Source: Streptomyces cyaneochromogenes
GTDB taxonomy: Bacteria; Actinomycetota; Actinomycetes; Streptomycetales; Streptomycetaceae
Direction: 5' to 3'
Length of the DNA: 64,000 bases
NCBI RefSeq assembly: GCF_003963535.1
Contig: NZ_CP034539.1
Location: 5,022,001-5,086,000 of the forward strand
Part shown: positions 8,488 to 16,394 of the stretch, piece after piece
Layout: each line of letters starts with the position of its first letter
Position numbering within the stretch: the first letter of the stretch is position 1
The notes under the pieces: generated by a model
Database searches by the model: none
The model's input: the letters and a program-made list of their open reading frames with translations, nothing else
Told to the model about the DNA's origin: nothing
Position numbers and translations under genes: made by a program

Positions 8488-9999
8488 ATGCTGGACATCC
8501 CCTCACGAGTGCGTGTACATGTGGAGGCACTGCTAGCGGCGCAGAATGACATGGGGGTTTGCGATGCTTTTGAGCAATACGCACCGGTCGGAAAGCCGGA
8601 CGCCATGAACGCTCCCCACCCTCCGAAAGTGGCCGGAATCGATTCGACGGTTCCCTCGCCCGCACACACTGTCGCGCCCGCGCAAGCGGCCTCCGGCGCC
8701 TCAGCCGTCCCCCCGCCCAACCCACCGGGAGTGGTGCTCCAGGACCGTCTCGCCGGCTGGGTGTCGGACCTCACGACGCTCCACGAACTCACCGAACGCC
8801 TGGCCCGCACGGACACGCTCGCCGAGGCCCTCGAGGAACTCCTGCGCGCCGGATCCGCCCTCGTGGGCGCCCGGCGTGGTCTCGTCGTACTGGAGCCGGC
8901 GGACGGGCTGGGCCCCGACACGACCATCGGGCTGGGCCTCGCCCGCGCCGACCTCGGACACATCGAGACCGTGCCGCGCAGCGCGATGTCGTACGGCAAG
9001 ATCCTCGACGGCCTCCCGGGCGGCGACGGCGAGATCGCCGAGCCCGACCTGCTCGCCGAGGCCAAGCTCGACCCCCGCCACCGCGAGGTGGCCGCCCGCC
9101 TCGGCTACGCCGCGAGCTACGCCCTCCCCCTGTCCACCGACGCCGCCGGGCGCCTCGGCGCCGCCGTATGGCTGTACGACGAGCCCGCCGAACCGGCCGA
9201 GCGCCAGCGCCACCTCGTCGGCCTGTACACCCGCTACGCCACCGAGCACCTGGCCCGGCTCCTCGAAGTCGAGCGCACGCGCGCGTGCCTGCGGACCATG
9301 GCCGAGGAACTGCTCCCCTCCCGGCTGCCCCGCATGGCGGGCGTCCAGCTGGCGGCCCGGCACCGTACCGGCCCGCGCGGGGGCGGCGACTGGTACGACG
9401 CGCTGCCGCTGCCGGACGCCGCGCTCGGCCTCGCGGTCGGCTCGGTGACCGGCTCCGGGCCCAGCGCGATCGCCGCGATGGGACGGCTCAGGGCGTCGCT
9501 GCGGGCGTACGCCGTCATGGAGGGCGAGGACCCGGTCGCGGTCCTGTCCGACCTGGAACTGCTGCTGCGACTCACCGAGCCCGCCCGTTCCGCCACCGCC
9601 CTGTTCGCCTACTGCGAGCCCGCCCTGCGCAAGATCACGCTCGCCGGTGCCGGGCACACCCCGCCGCTGCTGATCGGCGACCGTCGCACGGAGTTCGTGG
9701 AGACCTCCGTGTCCGCGCCGCTGGGCATGCTGTCCTGCTGGGAGGCGCCGAGCGTGGAGCTGACGGCCGAAGCCGGAGAGACGGTTCTGCTGTACACCGA
9801 CGGACTGCTGCACCGCACCGGCGACCCCACCGACCGCGCCTTCTCGCGGCTGCACGCGGCCGCGGCCGGCGTGCCCAGGGCCATCCGGCACGACCCGGAC
9901 GCCGTCGTCGACCACGTCCTGCGGACCGTGCTGCCGGGCGGGCTGGACCAGGCGGACAGCGAGGAGGACGTCGTCCTGCTGGCGGCTCGCTTCGAGTAG
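8488..9999 (+). CDS. GAF-PP2C (SpoIIE-type) serine phosphatase
   Basis: 503-residue soluble regulator. A disordered Pro/Ala-rich N-terminus is followed by a GAF-like sensor domain near residues 90-265 and a C-terminal PPM/SpoIIE phosphatase domain from about 280. Visible phosphatase motifs are GGGDWYDALPL, AGHTPPLL, LLYTDGLLHRTGDP and the terminal EEDVVLLAAR. Such enzymes dephosphorylate anti-anti-sigma factors in partner-switching pathways, opposing RsbW-like kinases such as those at 4.8 and 17.7 kb; that link is inference. ATG 8488 (MLDIPSRVRVHVE) was chosen from remembered conservation of this N-terminus in Streptomyces. An alternative start is the ATG at 8605. Confidence 0.88.
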   Translation: MLDIPSRVRVHVEALLAAQNDMGVCDAFEQYAPVGKPDAMNAPHPPKVAGIDSTVPSPAHTVAPAQAASGASAVPPPNPPGVVLQDRLAGWVSDLTTLHELTERLARTDTLAEALEELLRAGSALVGARRGLVVLEPADGLGPDTTIGLGLARADLGHIETVPRSAMSYGKILDGLPGGDGEIAEPDLLAEAKLDPRHREVAARLGYAASYALPLSTDAAGRLGAAVWLYDEPAEPAERQRHLVGLYTRYATEHLARLLEVERTRACLRTMAEELLPSRLPRMAGVQLAARHRTGPRGGGDWYDALPLPDAALGLAVGSVTGSGPSAIAAMGRLRASLRAYAVMEGEDPVAVLSDLELLLRLTEPARSATALFAYCEPALRKITLAGAGHTPPLLIGDRRTEFVETSVSAPLGMLSCWEAPSVELTAEAGETVLLYTDGLLHRTGDPTDRAFSRLHAAAAGVPRAIRHDPDAVVDHVLRTVLPGGLDQADSEEDVVLLAARFE

Positions 10000-10102
10000 C
10001 GGCCCGTGGCCCTCGGTGACCCACCCATAACAGGCGCGTGGCCTGCGCCATAGCAGAGGCGGCGGCTCGTCCTTCGCCCCTCGGCCCTCGCGTGCACGAC
10101 CG

Positions 10103-10108
10103 TACGAT
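10103..10108 (+). promoter_or_regulatory. Candidate -10 element of the aminopeptidase P gene (TACGAT)
   Basis: TACGAT fits the Streptomyces -10 consensus and sits 35 bases before the GTG start, upstream of the GAGGAGG ribosome binding site at 10131-10137. Confidence 0.45.
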
Positions 10109-10143
10109 GGACGGGGTCGAATGCCGTATCGAGGAGGATGACC

Positions 10144-11601
10144 GTGGCCGACGAGCTCACCCCGGAGACCCCGGAAGAGTCGGAAGAGCCGATCAAGCAG
10201 CAGAAGAACGGTCTGTACCCGGGCGTGTCCGACGAGCTTGCCGAGAACATGAAGTCCGGCTGGGCCGACACGGAGCTGCGTGACCTGGCGCCGGTCCCCC
10301 AGGCCGCCGAGACCGCCACGCGGCGTGCCGCGCTGTCGGCGCGGTTCCCGGGCGAGCGTCTGGTGATCCCCGCGGGCAATCTGAAGACACGGTCGAACGA
10401 CACGGAGTACCCCTTCCGGGCGTCGGTCGAGTACGCGTACCTCACCGGCAACCAGACGGAGGACGGCGTACTCGTCCTTGAGCCCGTCGCCGACGGCCAC
10501 AAGGCGACGATCTACCTGTTGCCGCGCTCCGACCGCGAGAACGGCGAGTTCTGGCTCTCCGGCCAGGGCGAGCTGTGGGTCGGCCGCCGGCACTCGCTCA
10601 CCGAGGCGGAGAAGCTGTACGGCATCCCCGCGTCCGACGTGCGCGAGCTGACCGGCAAGCTCCGTGAGGCGACGGGTCCGGTGCGTGTCGTACGCGGCTA
10701 CGACGCCGGCATCGAGGCCGCGCTGACCGACAAGGTCACCGCCGAGCGGGACGAGGAGCTGCGGGTCTTCCTGTCCGAGGCGCGGCTGGTCAAGGACGCG
10801 TTCGAGATCGGCGAGCTGCAGAAGGCCGTCGACTCCACCGTGCGCGGCTTCGAGGACGTCGTGAAGGTCCTCGACAAGGCCGAGGCGACCTCCGAGCGCT
10901 ACATCGAGGGCACGTTCTTCCTCCGCGCGCGCGTGGAGGGCAACGACGTCGGCTACGGCTCCATCTGCGCGGCCGGCCCGCACGCATGCACGCTGCACTG
11001 GGTGCGCAACGACGGTCCCGTGCGCTCCGGTGATCTGCTGCTGCTCGACGCGGGCGTCGAGACGCACACGTACTACACGGCCGACGTCACGCGCACGCTG
11101 CCGGTCAACGGCCGGTACAGCGAGATCCAGAAGAAGATCTACGACGCCGTGTACGACGCCCAGGAAGCCGGTATCGCGGCCGTGCAGCCGGGCGGCAAGT
11201 TCCGGGACTTCCATGACGCGGCACAGCGCGTGCTGGCCGAGCGGCTCGTCGAGTGGGGGCTTGTCGAGGGGCCGGTGGAGCGGGTGCTGGAGCTCGGGCT
11301 GCAGCGACGGTGGACGCTGCACGGGACCGGGCACATGCTCGGCATGGACGTGCACGACTGTGCTGCCGCGCGCGTGGAGTCGTACGTCGACGGCACGCTG
11401 GAGGCGGGCATGGTGCTGACCGTCGAGCCGGGGCTGTACTTCCAGGCCGACGACCTGACCGTGCCGGAGGAGTACCGGGGGATCGGGGTGCGGATCGAGG
11501 ACGACATCCTGGTGACGGCCGACGGCAACCGGAACCTGAGCGCTGCGCTGCCTCGGCGGTCGGACGAGGTCGAGAGCTGGATGGCTTCTCTCAAGGGCTG
11601 A
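10144..11601 (+). CDS. pepP: Xaa-Pro aminopeptidase (aminopeptidase P)
   Basis: 485-residue M24-family metallopeptidase that removes N-terminal residues preceding proline. An N-terminal creatinase-like domain is followed by the pita-bread catalytic domain. Dinuclear metal ligands are visible in LLLDAGVETHTYYTADVTRT (two Asp), HGTGHMLGMDVHD (His), LTVEPGLYF (Glu) and RIEDDILVT (Glu). There is no signal peptide, so it is cytoplasmic. The GTG at 10144 is preferred over the ATG at 10138 because the GAGGAGG site at 10131-10137 abuts that ATG but is correctly spaced, 6 bases, from the GTG. Length and motifs match Streptomyces PepP proteins. Confidence 0.95.
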   Translation: MADELTPETPEESEEPIKQQKNGLYPGVSDELAENMKSGWADTELRDLAPVPQAAETATRRAALSARFPGERLVIPAGNLKTRSNDTEYPFRASVEYAYLTGNQTEDGVLVLEPVADGHKATIYLLPRSDRENGEFWLSGQGELWVGRRHSLTEAEKLYGIPASDVRELTGKLREATGPVRVVRGYDAGIEAALTDKVTAERDEELRVFLSEARLVKDAFEIGELQKAVDSTVRGFEDVVKVLDKAEATSERYIEGTFFLRARVEGNDVGYGSICAAGPHACTLHWVRNDGPVRSGDLLLLDAGVETHTYYTADVTRTLPVNGRYSEIQKKIYDAVYDAQEAGIAAVQPGGKFRDFHDAAQRVLAERLVEWGLVEGPVERVLELGLQRRWTLHGTGHMLGMDVHDCAAARVESYVDGTLEAGMVLTVEPGLYFQADDLTVPEEYRGIGVRIEDDILVTADGNRNLSAALPRRSDEVESWMASLKG

Positions 11602-11646
11602 CGTCGGTTTGATGGCCGGGTACCGGAGGGGTGCTCGGCCATCGTT

Positions 11647-11700
11647 GCGGTCTGCGGGTCGTGGGGGCTTGTAGCGCAGTTCCCCGCGCCCCTGAGGGGG
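11647..11700 (+). repeat. Streptomyces-type intergenic repeat
   Basis: This segment contains GCGCAGTTCCCCGCGCCCCT and its usual upstream context (TGCGGGTCGTGGGGG). I recall this as a short sequence scattered in many copies between Streptomyces genes. It lies immediately before the MocR gene, whose ribosome binding site (GAGGGGG) is at its 3' end. Only one copy occurs in this window. Function unknown. Confidence 0.6.
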
Positions 11701-11705
11701 TTGAT

Positions 11706-13052
11706 GTGGACCTGCATGTGGAAGTCACCGCTACCGACGGGCGTCGGGCGGGGCTTGAGCGTTCCCTGCGTGAGGCTGTGCGAGAAGGGCGGCTGGCGCC
11801 CGGGGAGCGGTTGCCTGCCAGTCGGCGGCTTGCTGAGGAGCTCGGGGTCTCCCGGAACACCGTGAAGGCCGCCTACGACCAGCTCGTCGCCGAGGGATAT
11901 CTCACCGCCCGCCAAGGGGCCGGTACGCAGGTCGCCCCGCTGCTCCCGGTCCACGCCGAACCGCCGGAGGCCGCCGCACGCGCGCGTGAGCCGCGTTTCG
12001 ACCTGCGCCCGGGAAGCCCGGACGTGGGGACGTTTCCGGCTGCCGCCTGGTTGCGGGCGTTGCGCAGGGCGATCGCCACGGCGCCCTCCTTGGCGTACGA
12101 CTACGGCGATCCGCGGGGCCGTGTCGAGTTGCGGACGGCGTTGTCGGGGTACCTGGGGCGGGCGCGTGGGGTGATCGCGCCGCCGGAGCGGATCGTGATC
12201 ACCTCCGGGTATGTGCAGGGGCTGGCGCTGCTCACGCGCGTGCTGGCGGGCGGCACGATCGCCATGGAGGACCCCGGGCTGCCGTTCCATCGGGAGGTGG
12301 TGCGGCGGGGCGGGGGCGTCGTCGTGCCCGTGCCGGTTGATGAACGAGGTGTGCGCGCGCAGGAGTTGGGGGACTGCGCGGCCGTCGTCGTCACACCCGC
12401 GCATCAGTACCCGACCGGCGTGACCCTGCACCCGGAGCGGCGGCGGGCGCTCACCGACTGGGCACGCGCGCGTGGCGGACTGATCGTCGAGGACGACTAC
12501 GACGGGGAGTTCCGCTACGACCGCCAGCCCGTGGGCGCGCTGCAAGGGATGGCGCCGGGGCGGGTGGCGTATCTGGGCACGGCCTCGAAGACGCTCGGTC
12601 CCGCGCTGCGGCTGGGCTGGATGGTGCTGCCGCCGCATCTGGTCGACGCCGTCGCCGACGCCAAGCTGCACAGCGACCATCACACCGAGTCCATCGGCCA
12701 GTTGGCGCTCGCCGAGCTGATCGACAGCCATGCGTACGACCGTCACGTACGGGCCTGCCGGCTGCGGTACCGGCGGCGCCGGGATCAGCTCCTGGAGCGG
12801 CTGGGTACGGGTCGGGCCGTGCGCGGCATCGCGGCCGGGCTGCACGCGCTGGTGGAGGTCGACGACGAGGCGCGGGTGCTGGAGCGGGCGGAGACGGAGG
12901 GGCTCGCCGTGGGGTCTCTGGGGGAGCACTGGCATGCGCCCGGCGGCGGTGCGGGGCGGCAGCAAGGGCTGGTCGTGGGGTACGGGACGCCTCGGGAGCG
13001 GGCCTATCCGGAGGCGTTGGACGTGCTGAGGAAGGTGTTGGAGAGCGGCTGA
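11706..13052 (+). CDS. MocR/GntR-type PLP-dependent transcription regulator
   Basis: 448-residue MocR-family regulator. The N-terminal winged helix-turn-helix (roughly residues 15-75, with LPASRRLAEELGVSRNTVKAAYDQL) is fused to an aminotransferase fold I domain. That domain contains VIVTPAHQYPTG-like and VEDDYDGEFRYD segments and the PLP-lysine motif TASKTLGPALRLGWM. These proteins usually sense PLP or an amino-acid adduct and control an adjacent gene, here probably the MFS transporter that follows in the same direction. The GTG at 11706 follows a GAGGGGG ribosome binding site by 5 bases. Direct repeats after the gene are candidate operators. Family is certain; effector and targets are not. 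Confidence 0.93.
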   Translation: MDLHVEVTATDGRRAGLERSLREAVREGRLAPGERLPASRRLAEELGVSRNTVKAAYDQLVAEGYLTARQGAGTQVAPLLPVHAEPPEAAARAREPRFDLRPGSPDVGTFPAAAWLRALRRAIATAPSLAYDYGDPRGRVELRTALSGYLGRARGVIAPPERIVITSGYVQGLALLTRVLAGGTIAMEDPGLPFHREVVRRGGGVVVPVPVDERGVRAQELGDCAAVVVTPAHQYPTGVTLHPERRRALTDWARARGGLIVEDDYDGEFRYDRQPVGALQGMAPGRVAYLGTASKTLGPALRLGWMVLPPHLVDAVADAKLHSDHHTESIGQLALAELIDSHAYDRHVRACRLRYRRRRDQLLERLGTGRAVRGIAAGLHALVEVDDEARVLERAETEGLAVGSLGEHWHAPGGGAGRQQGLVVGYGTPRERAYPEALDVLRKVLESG

Positions 13053-13091
13053 ATTGGGCCGGTGAAAAGGTCGCCGATTGGGCCTGATGAA
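13053..13091 (+). promoter_or_regulatory. Direct repeats, candidate MocR operator upstream of MFS gene
   Basis: ATTGGGCC occurs at 13053-13060 and again at 13077-13084, a 24-base spacing of about two helical turns, each followed by a TGAA a few bases later. The pair sits in the 68-base gap before the transporter, where a MocR regulator would bind. Direct repeats are the usual MocR site form. Confidence 0.45.
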
Positions 13092-13120
13092 GGCTCCATT
13101 GCGTCCTTAGTGTCGTCTGC

Positions 13121-14356
13121 ATGACGAACTCCCCCGTCCCGCCCGCCGGCCCGCAACGCGTCCTGGCCCTGGCCCAGTTGAGCAACTCGATCGGCGACGG
13201 CGCCTACTACACGACGTCGGCCCTGTACTTCACCCAGGTCGTGGGCCTCGCCCCCGCGCGCGTAGGGCTCGGGCTCACCGTGGGGTGGGCGGTCGGTTCG
13301 CTGGTGGGGGTGCCGCTGGGGCAGCTCGCCGACCGGAGGGGGCCGCGCGGTACGGCGGTGCTGCTGGCGCTGGCGACGGGACTGGCGGTGGCGTCCTTCA
13401 CGGTCGTACGCGGCTTCTGGCCGTTCGTACTGGCCGCGTGCGTGTACGCCGCGGCGCAGTCGGGGCTCGCGGCGGCCCGGCAGGCCCTGCTGGCGGGGCT
13501 GGTGGCCGCCGGGGAGCGGACGAGGCTGCTCGCGCATCTGCAGTCGACGCTCAACGCCGGTCTGGCGGTGGGCGCGGGGCTCGGCGGTCTCGCGTTGCAT
13601 GCCGGGACGCGGACGGCGTATCTGACGGTGTTCGCGCTGGACGCGGTGAGTTTCCTGGTCTGCGCGTCGCTGCTGCTCCGGCTGCCCTCCATGACGCCTG
13701 TGGCGAGCCGGCAGCGGCACGGGGGGCTCGGTGTGCTGCGCGACCGCCCGTATGCGGTGGTCGCGCTCCTCAACACCGTGCTGCTGCTGCGGCTGCCGCT
13801 GCTCAGCCTGGTGCTGCCGCTGTGGATCACCCGCAGGACCGAAGCGCCTGCCTGGCTGGTCTCCGCGCTGTTCGTGCTCAACACCGCCGCGGTGATGCTG
13901 TTCCAGGTGCGGGCGGCGCGCGGCGTCACGGGGCTTGCCACCGCCACGCGCGCGGTGCGCCGTGCGGGCTGGGTGATGCTCGCCGCGTGCGTGGTGTTCG
14001 CGTTGTCGGCCGGTGCGTCCCTGTGGGTGGCCGTCGGGATCCTGGTGGTGGGCGCGGTGCTTCAGGTGGTCGCCGAGATGGGGCAGTCGGCGGGTTCCTG
14101 GCAGCTGTCGTTCGACCTGGCCCCGGAAGGCCGCGTGGGCGAGTACCAGGGCCTGTTCGGGACCGGCGTCACCGTCGCCCGCACCCTCGGCCCGCTCCTG
14201 CTGACGGCCCTGCTGGTGGAGTGGGGGACGCCGGGCTGGCTGCTGCTGGGCGGGGCCATGCTGGCGGCGTCGTACGCGATGGGACCGGCGGCTCGGTGGG
14301 CCGCCGGTCGCCGGGCGCGGGAGGACCGCCTCAGGCAGCCCGCGCTCGTGCCGTGA
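13121..14356 (+). CDS. Major facilitator superfamily transporter
   Basis: 411-residue integral membrane protein with about twelve hydrophobic segments and the MFS loop 2-3 signature GQLADRRGPRG near residues 66-76. It resembles small-molecule efflux permeases; the substrate cannot be inferred. It follows the MocR regulator with 68 bases between them and probably forms a regulator-exporter pair. Its last 26 bases overlap the end of the convergent CitG-like gene, so both transcripts run into each other with no terminator between. The ATG start is followed by MTNSPVPPAGP and then the first membrane helix. Confidence 0.9.
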   Translation: MTNSPVPPAGPQRVLALAQLSNSIGDGAYYTTSALYFTQVVGLAPARVGLGLTVGWAVGSLVGVPLGQLADRRGPRGTAVLLALATGLAVASFTVVRGFWPFVLAACVYAAAQSGLAAARQALLAGLVAAGERTRLLAHLQSTLNAGLAVGAGLGGLALHAGTRTAYLTVFALDAVSFLVCASLLLRLPSMTPVASRQRHGGLGVLRDRPYAVVALLNTVLLLRLPLLSLVLPLWITRRTEAPAWLVSALFVLNTAAVMLFQVRAARGVTGLATATRAVRRAGWVMLAACVVFALSAGASLWVAVGILVVGAVLQVVAEMGQSAGSWQLSFDLAPEGRVGEYQGLFGTGVTVARTLGPLLLTALLVEWGTPGWLLLGGAMLAASYAMGPAARWAAGRRAREDRLRQPALVP

Positions 14357-15164
14357 CGGGCAGGGCGTCCAGGAACAGCGCCCCCGCGAGCAGCCCCGCA
14401 CTCCCCCGCGGGCTCCACGCGCGCGCGTGCAGGTCGGCGTCGAGGGCGGCCAGGGCCTCGGCGCCCGGGCCCGTGGCCGTACCGCCCGCCTCCAGGACGC
14501 CACGGGCGCCGGCCTGGACCTGCCGCAGCCCGATGGGGCCCGCGGTGTAGAGGAGTTCGGTGTCCTGGAGGGTGGACATCACGGTGAGCAGGGCGTCCAG
14601 GCGGGCCTGCTCCTCCGTGGCGCCGGCCGAGCGGGCCTCGGTGAGCGCGTCCAGCGCCCGCCGTACGTGCGGGAATCCGGCCCGTGCCTCGCCCCGCGCC
14701 CCGGCGGCGCCGTACTTCGCGGACACCGAGGAGCCCCGGGAGGGCCTGCGCGGGGCACGCTTGTCGGTGTGGGCGGCGATGCGCTTGGCGGTCGCCGCTA
14801 CGTCCCGTGCCCCGGCCCCCGGGGCGAGCGCGGCCGCGGCGACCAGCAGGCCGAGCGCCCACAGAGCGCCCCGGTGACCGCCGCCCGCGAGGTGCACCGA
14901 GTGCTCGGTGCACCTGCCGATGGCGCCGAGTTCACCGCGGAGCGCGGGCGTCGGCTCGCCCGTGCGCCGGGCGGCCGCGGCCATCGCCGCGAGGCCGGGC
15001 GCGAGCGCCTTGGCGGACCAGCGCAGCATGCGGTGGTCCCGGCGGGTGGCGCGGGCACCGAGGTCGCGCGGGTCGGGCAGGCCCGGCTTGGGAGCCAGGG
15101 CCAGCTGCCCGGTCAGCGCGGTCACGGCGGCCTGCGCGAGCGTGTCGTCCTCGCGGCTGCTCAT
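14331..15164 (-). CDS. Triphosphoribosyl-dephospho-CoA synthase (CitG/MdcB) family protein
   Basis: 277-residue CitG-like protein. In citrate or malonate lyase systems the family makes the prosthetic-group precursor 2'-(5''-triphosphoribosyl)-3'-dephospho-CoA. Family motifs are KPGLPDPRDLGARATRRDH, the loop GGGHRGALWALG and AKYGAAGARGEARAGFP. The canonical NTHKG is altered to GGHRG, as in many actinobacterial members. No lyase subunits or CitX are nearby, so the real substrate is uncertain. Its start lies 9 bases downstream of the stop of the dioxygenase gene in the same direction, so the two are probably one operon. The end overlaps the MFS gene by 26 bases. Confidence 0.82.
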   Translation of the reverse strand: MSSREDDTLAQAAVTALTGQLALAPKPGLPDPRDLGARATRRDHRMLRWSAKALAPGLAAMAAAARRTGEPTPALRGELGAIGRCTEHSVHLAGGGHRGALWALGLLVAAAALAPGAGARDVAATAKRIAAHTDKRAPRRPSRGSSVSAKYGAAGARGEARAGFPHVRRALDALTEARSAGATEEQARLDALLTVMSTLQDTELLYTAGPIGLRQVQAGARGVLEAGGTATGPGAEALAALDADLHARAWSPRGSAGLLAGALFLDALPVTARARAA

Positions 15165-15173
15165 GGCCGTGCC

Positions 15174-16121
15174 CTACGAGGACGCCGTGGCCGACGGGGC
15201 GTCGCTGGGCGGGGCGCCGGTCGGGGCGCCGCTCGGCGGCGTACCGCCCTCGCCGCCACCGCCGCCGCTGCCCGCGCCGGTGTTCTCGGCGTCGGGGTCG
15301 ACACCGATGGTGAGGAAGCCCTTGTAGCCCTTGGAGGGGTCCTTCTTGTGCACGGCCTTGAGGGTGAGCAGGCCGCTGGAGGCGCCGCCGCCGTCGTAGA
15401 CCATGTCGTTGTCGAGGGTGGTGTAGCTGCCGGAGTGCCTGGAGTAGGGCTCCAGGGTGAAGATCTCCTGGGCGATCTCGTCGTCGAAGAACAGCTGGCC
15501 GGTGTAGTTGACCTTGCCGCCCTCGTAGGTGCCGTCCTCCTTCTGGCCGCCCGTGTGCACCTTGAGATGGATGTGGCAGGTGCGCGGGGTGTACCAGCCC
15601 GGGAAGATCGTCTCGAACTTGACGACCCCGCCCGCGCCCGCGATCTGGTAGCCGCGCAGGTAGGTCTTGTCGTCGGCGGTCGAGCCGTCCTCGCTCTCGG
15701 CGGGCGCGGAGCCGCCGGGGTTGGCCGTGGTGTAGCCGGAGTAGTAGCCCCAGGCGTCGCAGTGCCAGATCTCCACGGCGGCGCCGGGAACCGGGGTGCA
15801 GCCGTCGGTGGCGTCGACGACGCTGAGGCGCAGGGTGAGCGGGACGCCGCTCTTGCCCTCGGTGATGTCCTTTCTCACCAGGGCGCCGTCGAGGTAGTAC
15901 GGGCCCTCGGTGACACTCGACATCAGCGTCATGCAGCTGGAGCTCTCCGAGGCGGTCGCGCCGGCCGTCGCCGCGGCCTCGGTCGTGGTCGTGGTCGTGC
16001 CGGTGTCGGCGAAGGCCGCCTGATAGCCCGCGGCGGCGAGCCCGCCCGCCGCGATCGTGCCGCCGGTCACCGCGATGGCACGGCGCCGAGTGATCGACTT
16101 GTCCTTGTGGTTTCCCGTCAT
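15174..16121 (-). CDS. Tat-exported intradiol ring-cleavage dioxygenase
   Basis: 315-residue protein of the protocatechuate/catechol intradiol dioxygenase fold. The N-terminus is a twin-arginine signal (ITRRRAIAVTGG) with a hydrophobic stretch ending near residue 35, so it acts outside the membrane. The domain has EGPYYLDG, VEIWHCDAWGYYSGY and FPGWYTPRTCHIHLKV, supplying the Tyr-Tyr-His-His ferric iron ligands. The C-terminal tail is repetitive (Gly-Ala-Pro-Ser), possibly a cell-wall spacer. Secreted enzymes of this class in Streptomyces are thought to attack lignin- or tannin-derived catechols; here that is inference. It is the first gene of the pair with the CitG-like gene. Confidence 0.92.
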   Translation of the reverse strand: MTGNHKDKSITRRRAIAVTGGTIAAGGLAAAGYQAAFADTGTTTTTTEAAATAGATASESSSCMTLMSSVTEGPYYLDGALVRKDITEGKSGVPLTLRLSVVDATDGCTPVPGAAVEIWHCDAWGYYSGYTTANPGGSAPAESEDGSTADDKTYLRGYQIAGAGGVVKFETIFPGWYTPRTCHIHLKVHTGGQKEDGTYEGGKVNYTGQLFFDDEIAQEIFTLEPYSRHSGSYTTLDNDMVYDGGGASSGLLTLKAVHKKDPSKGYKGFLTIGVDPDAENTGAGSGGGGGEGGTPPSGAPTGAPPSDAPSATASS

Positions 16122-16214
16122 GGCCAGGAAGTTAGGGACGCCGCCCGTCAGAAGCTTGGGGTGGCGCTGTGCGGTGGCTGTGAGTCCTGAGGAAGCTGAA
16201 GTCGACGCCTGTCA

Positions 16215-16282
16215 CCGTCCATTGGCGGGTCCCTCACCCGTGCGTTGGCAGGCCCCTCACCGTGCGTTGGCGGGTCCCTCAC
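16215..16282 (+). repeat. Three tandem copies of a 22-23-base repeat
   Basis: CCGTGCGTTGGCGGGTCCCT-like units start at 16215, 16238 and 16260. The third copy matches the consensus, and the others differ by three bases or fewer over the core. The array lies in the 273-base divergent gap between the dioxygenase and PLD-like genes, about 110 bases upstream of the latter. Function unknown. Confidence 0.75.
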
Positions 16283-16394
16283 CCATAGAGCCCACCGGTT
16301 ACCCCAAATGCCCCTGTTCCGGTGACTTTCCTCCTCTCCTGGGCAAAGTGAACTGGCCACTTCCGCGATCAGTCCGCCCAGGAGAGCGAAGCCG

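Noticed and set aside
8701-10137. RsbW-like genes, PP2C phosphatase and kinase as one partner-switching module
   Set aside because: They are several kilobases apart with unrelated genes between and no STAS or sigma gene, so linkage in the window is not evidence of a common pathway.
8701-11355. Very long minus-strand frame (over 880 codons) opposite the phosphatase and aminopeptidase P genes
   Set aside because: It overlaps two well-supported + strand genes and reads as Val/Gly/His/Arg-rich shadow sequence with no family motif.
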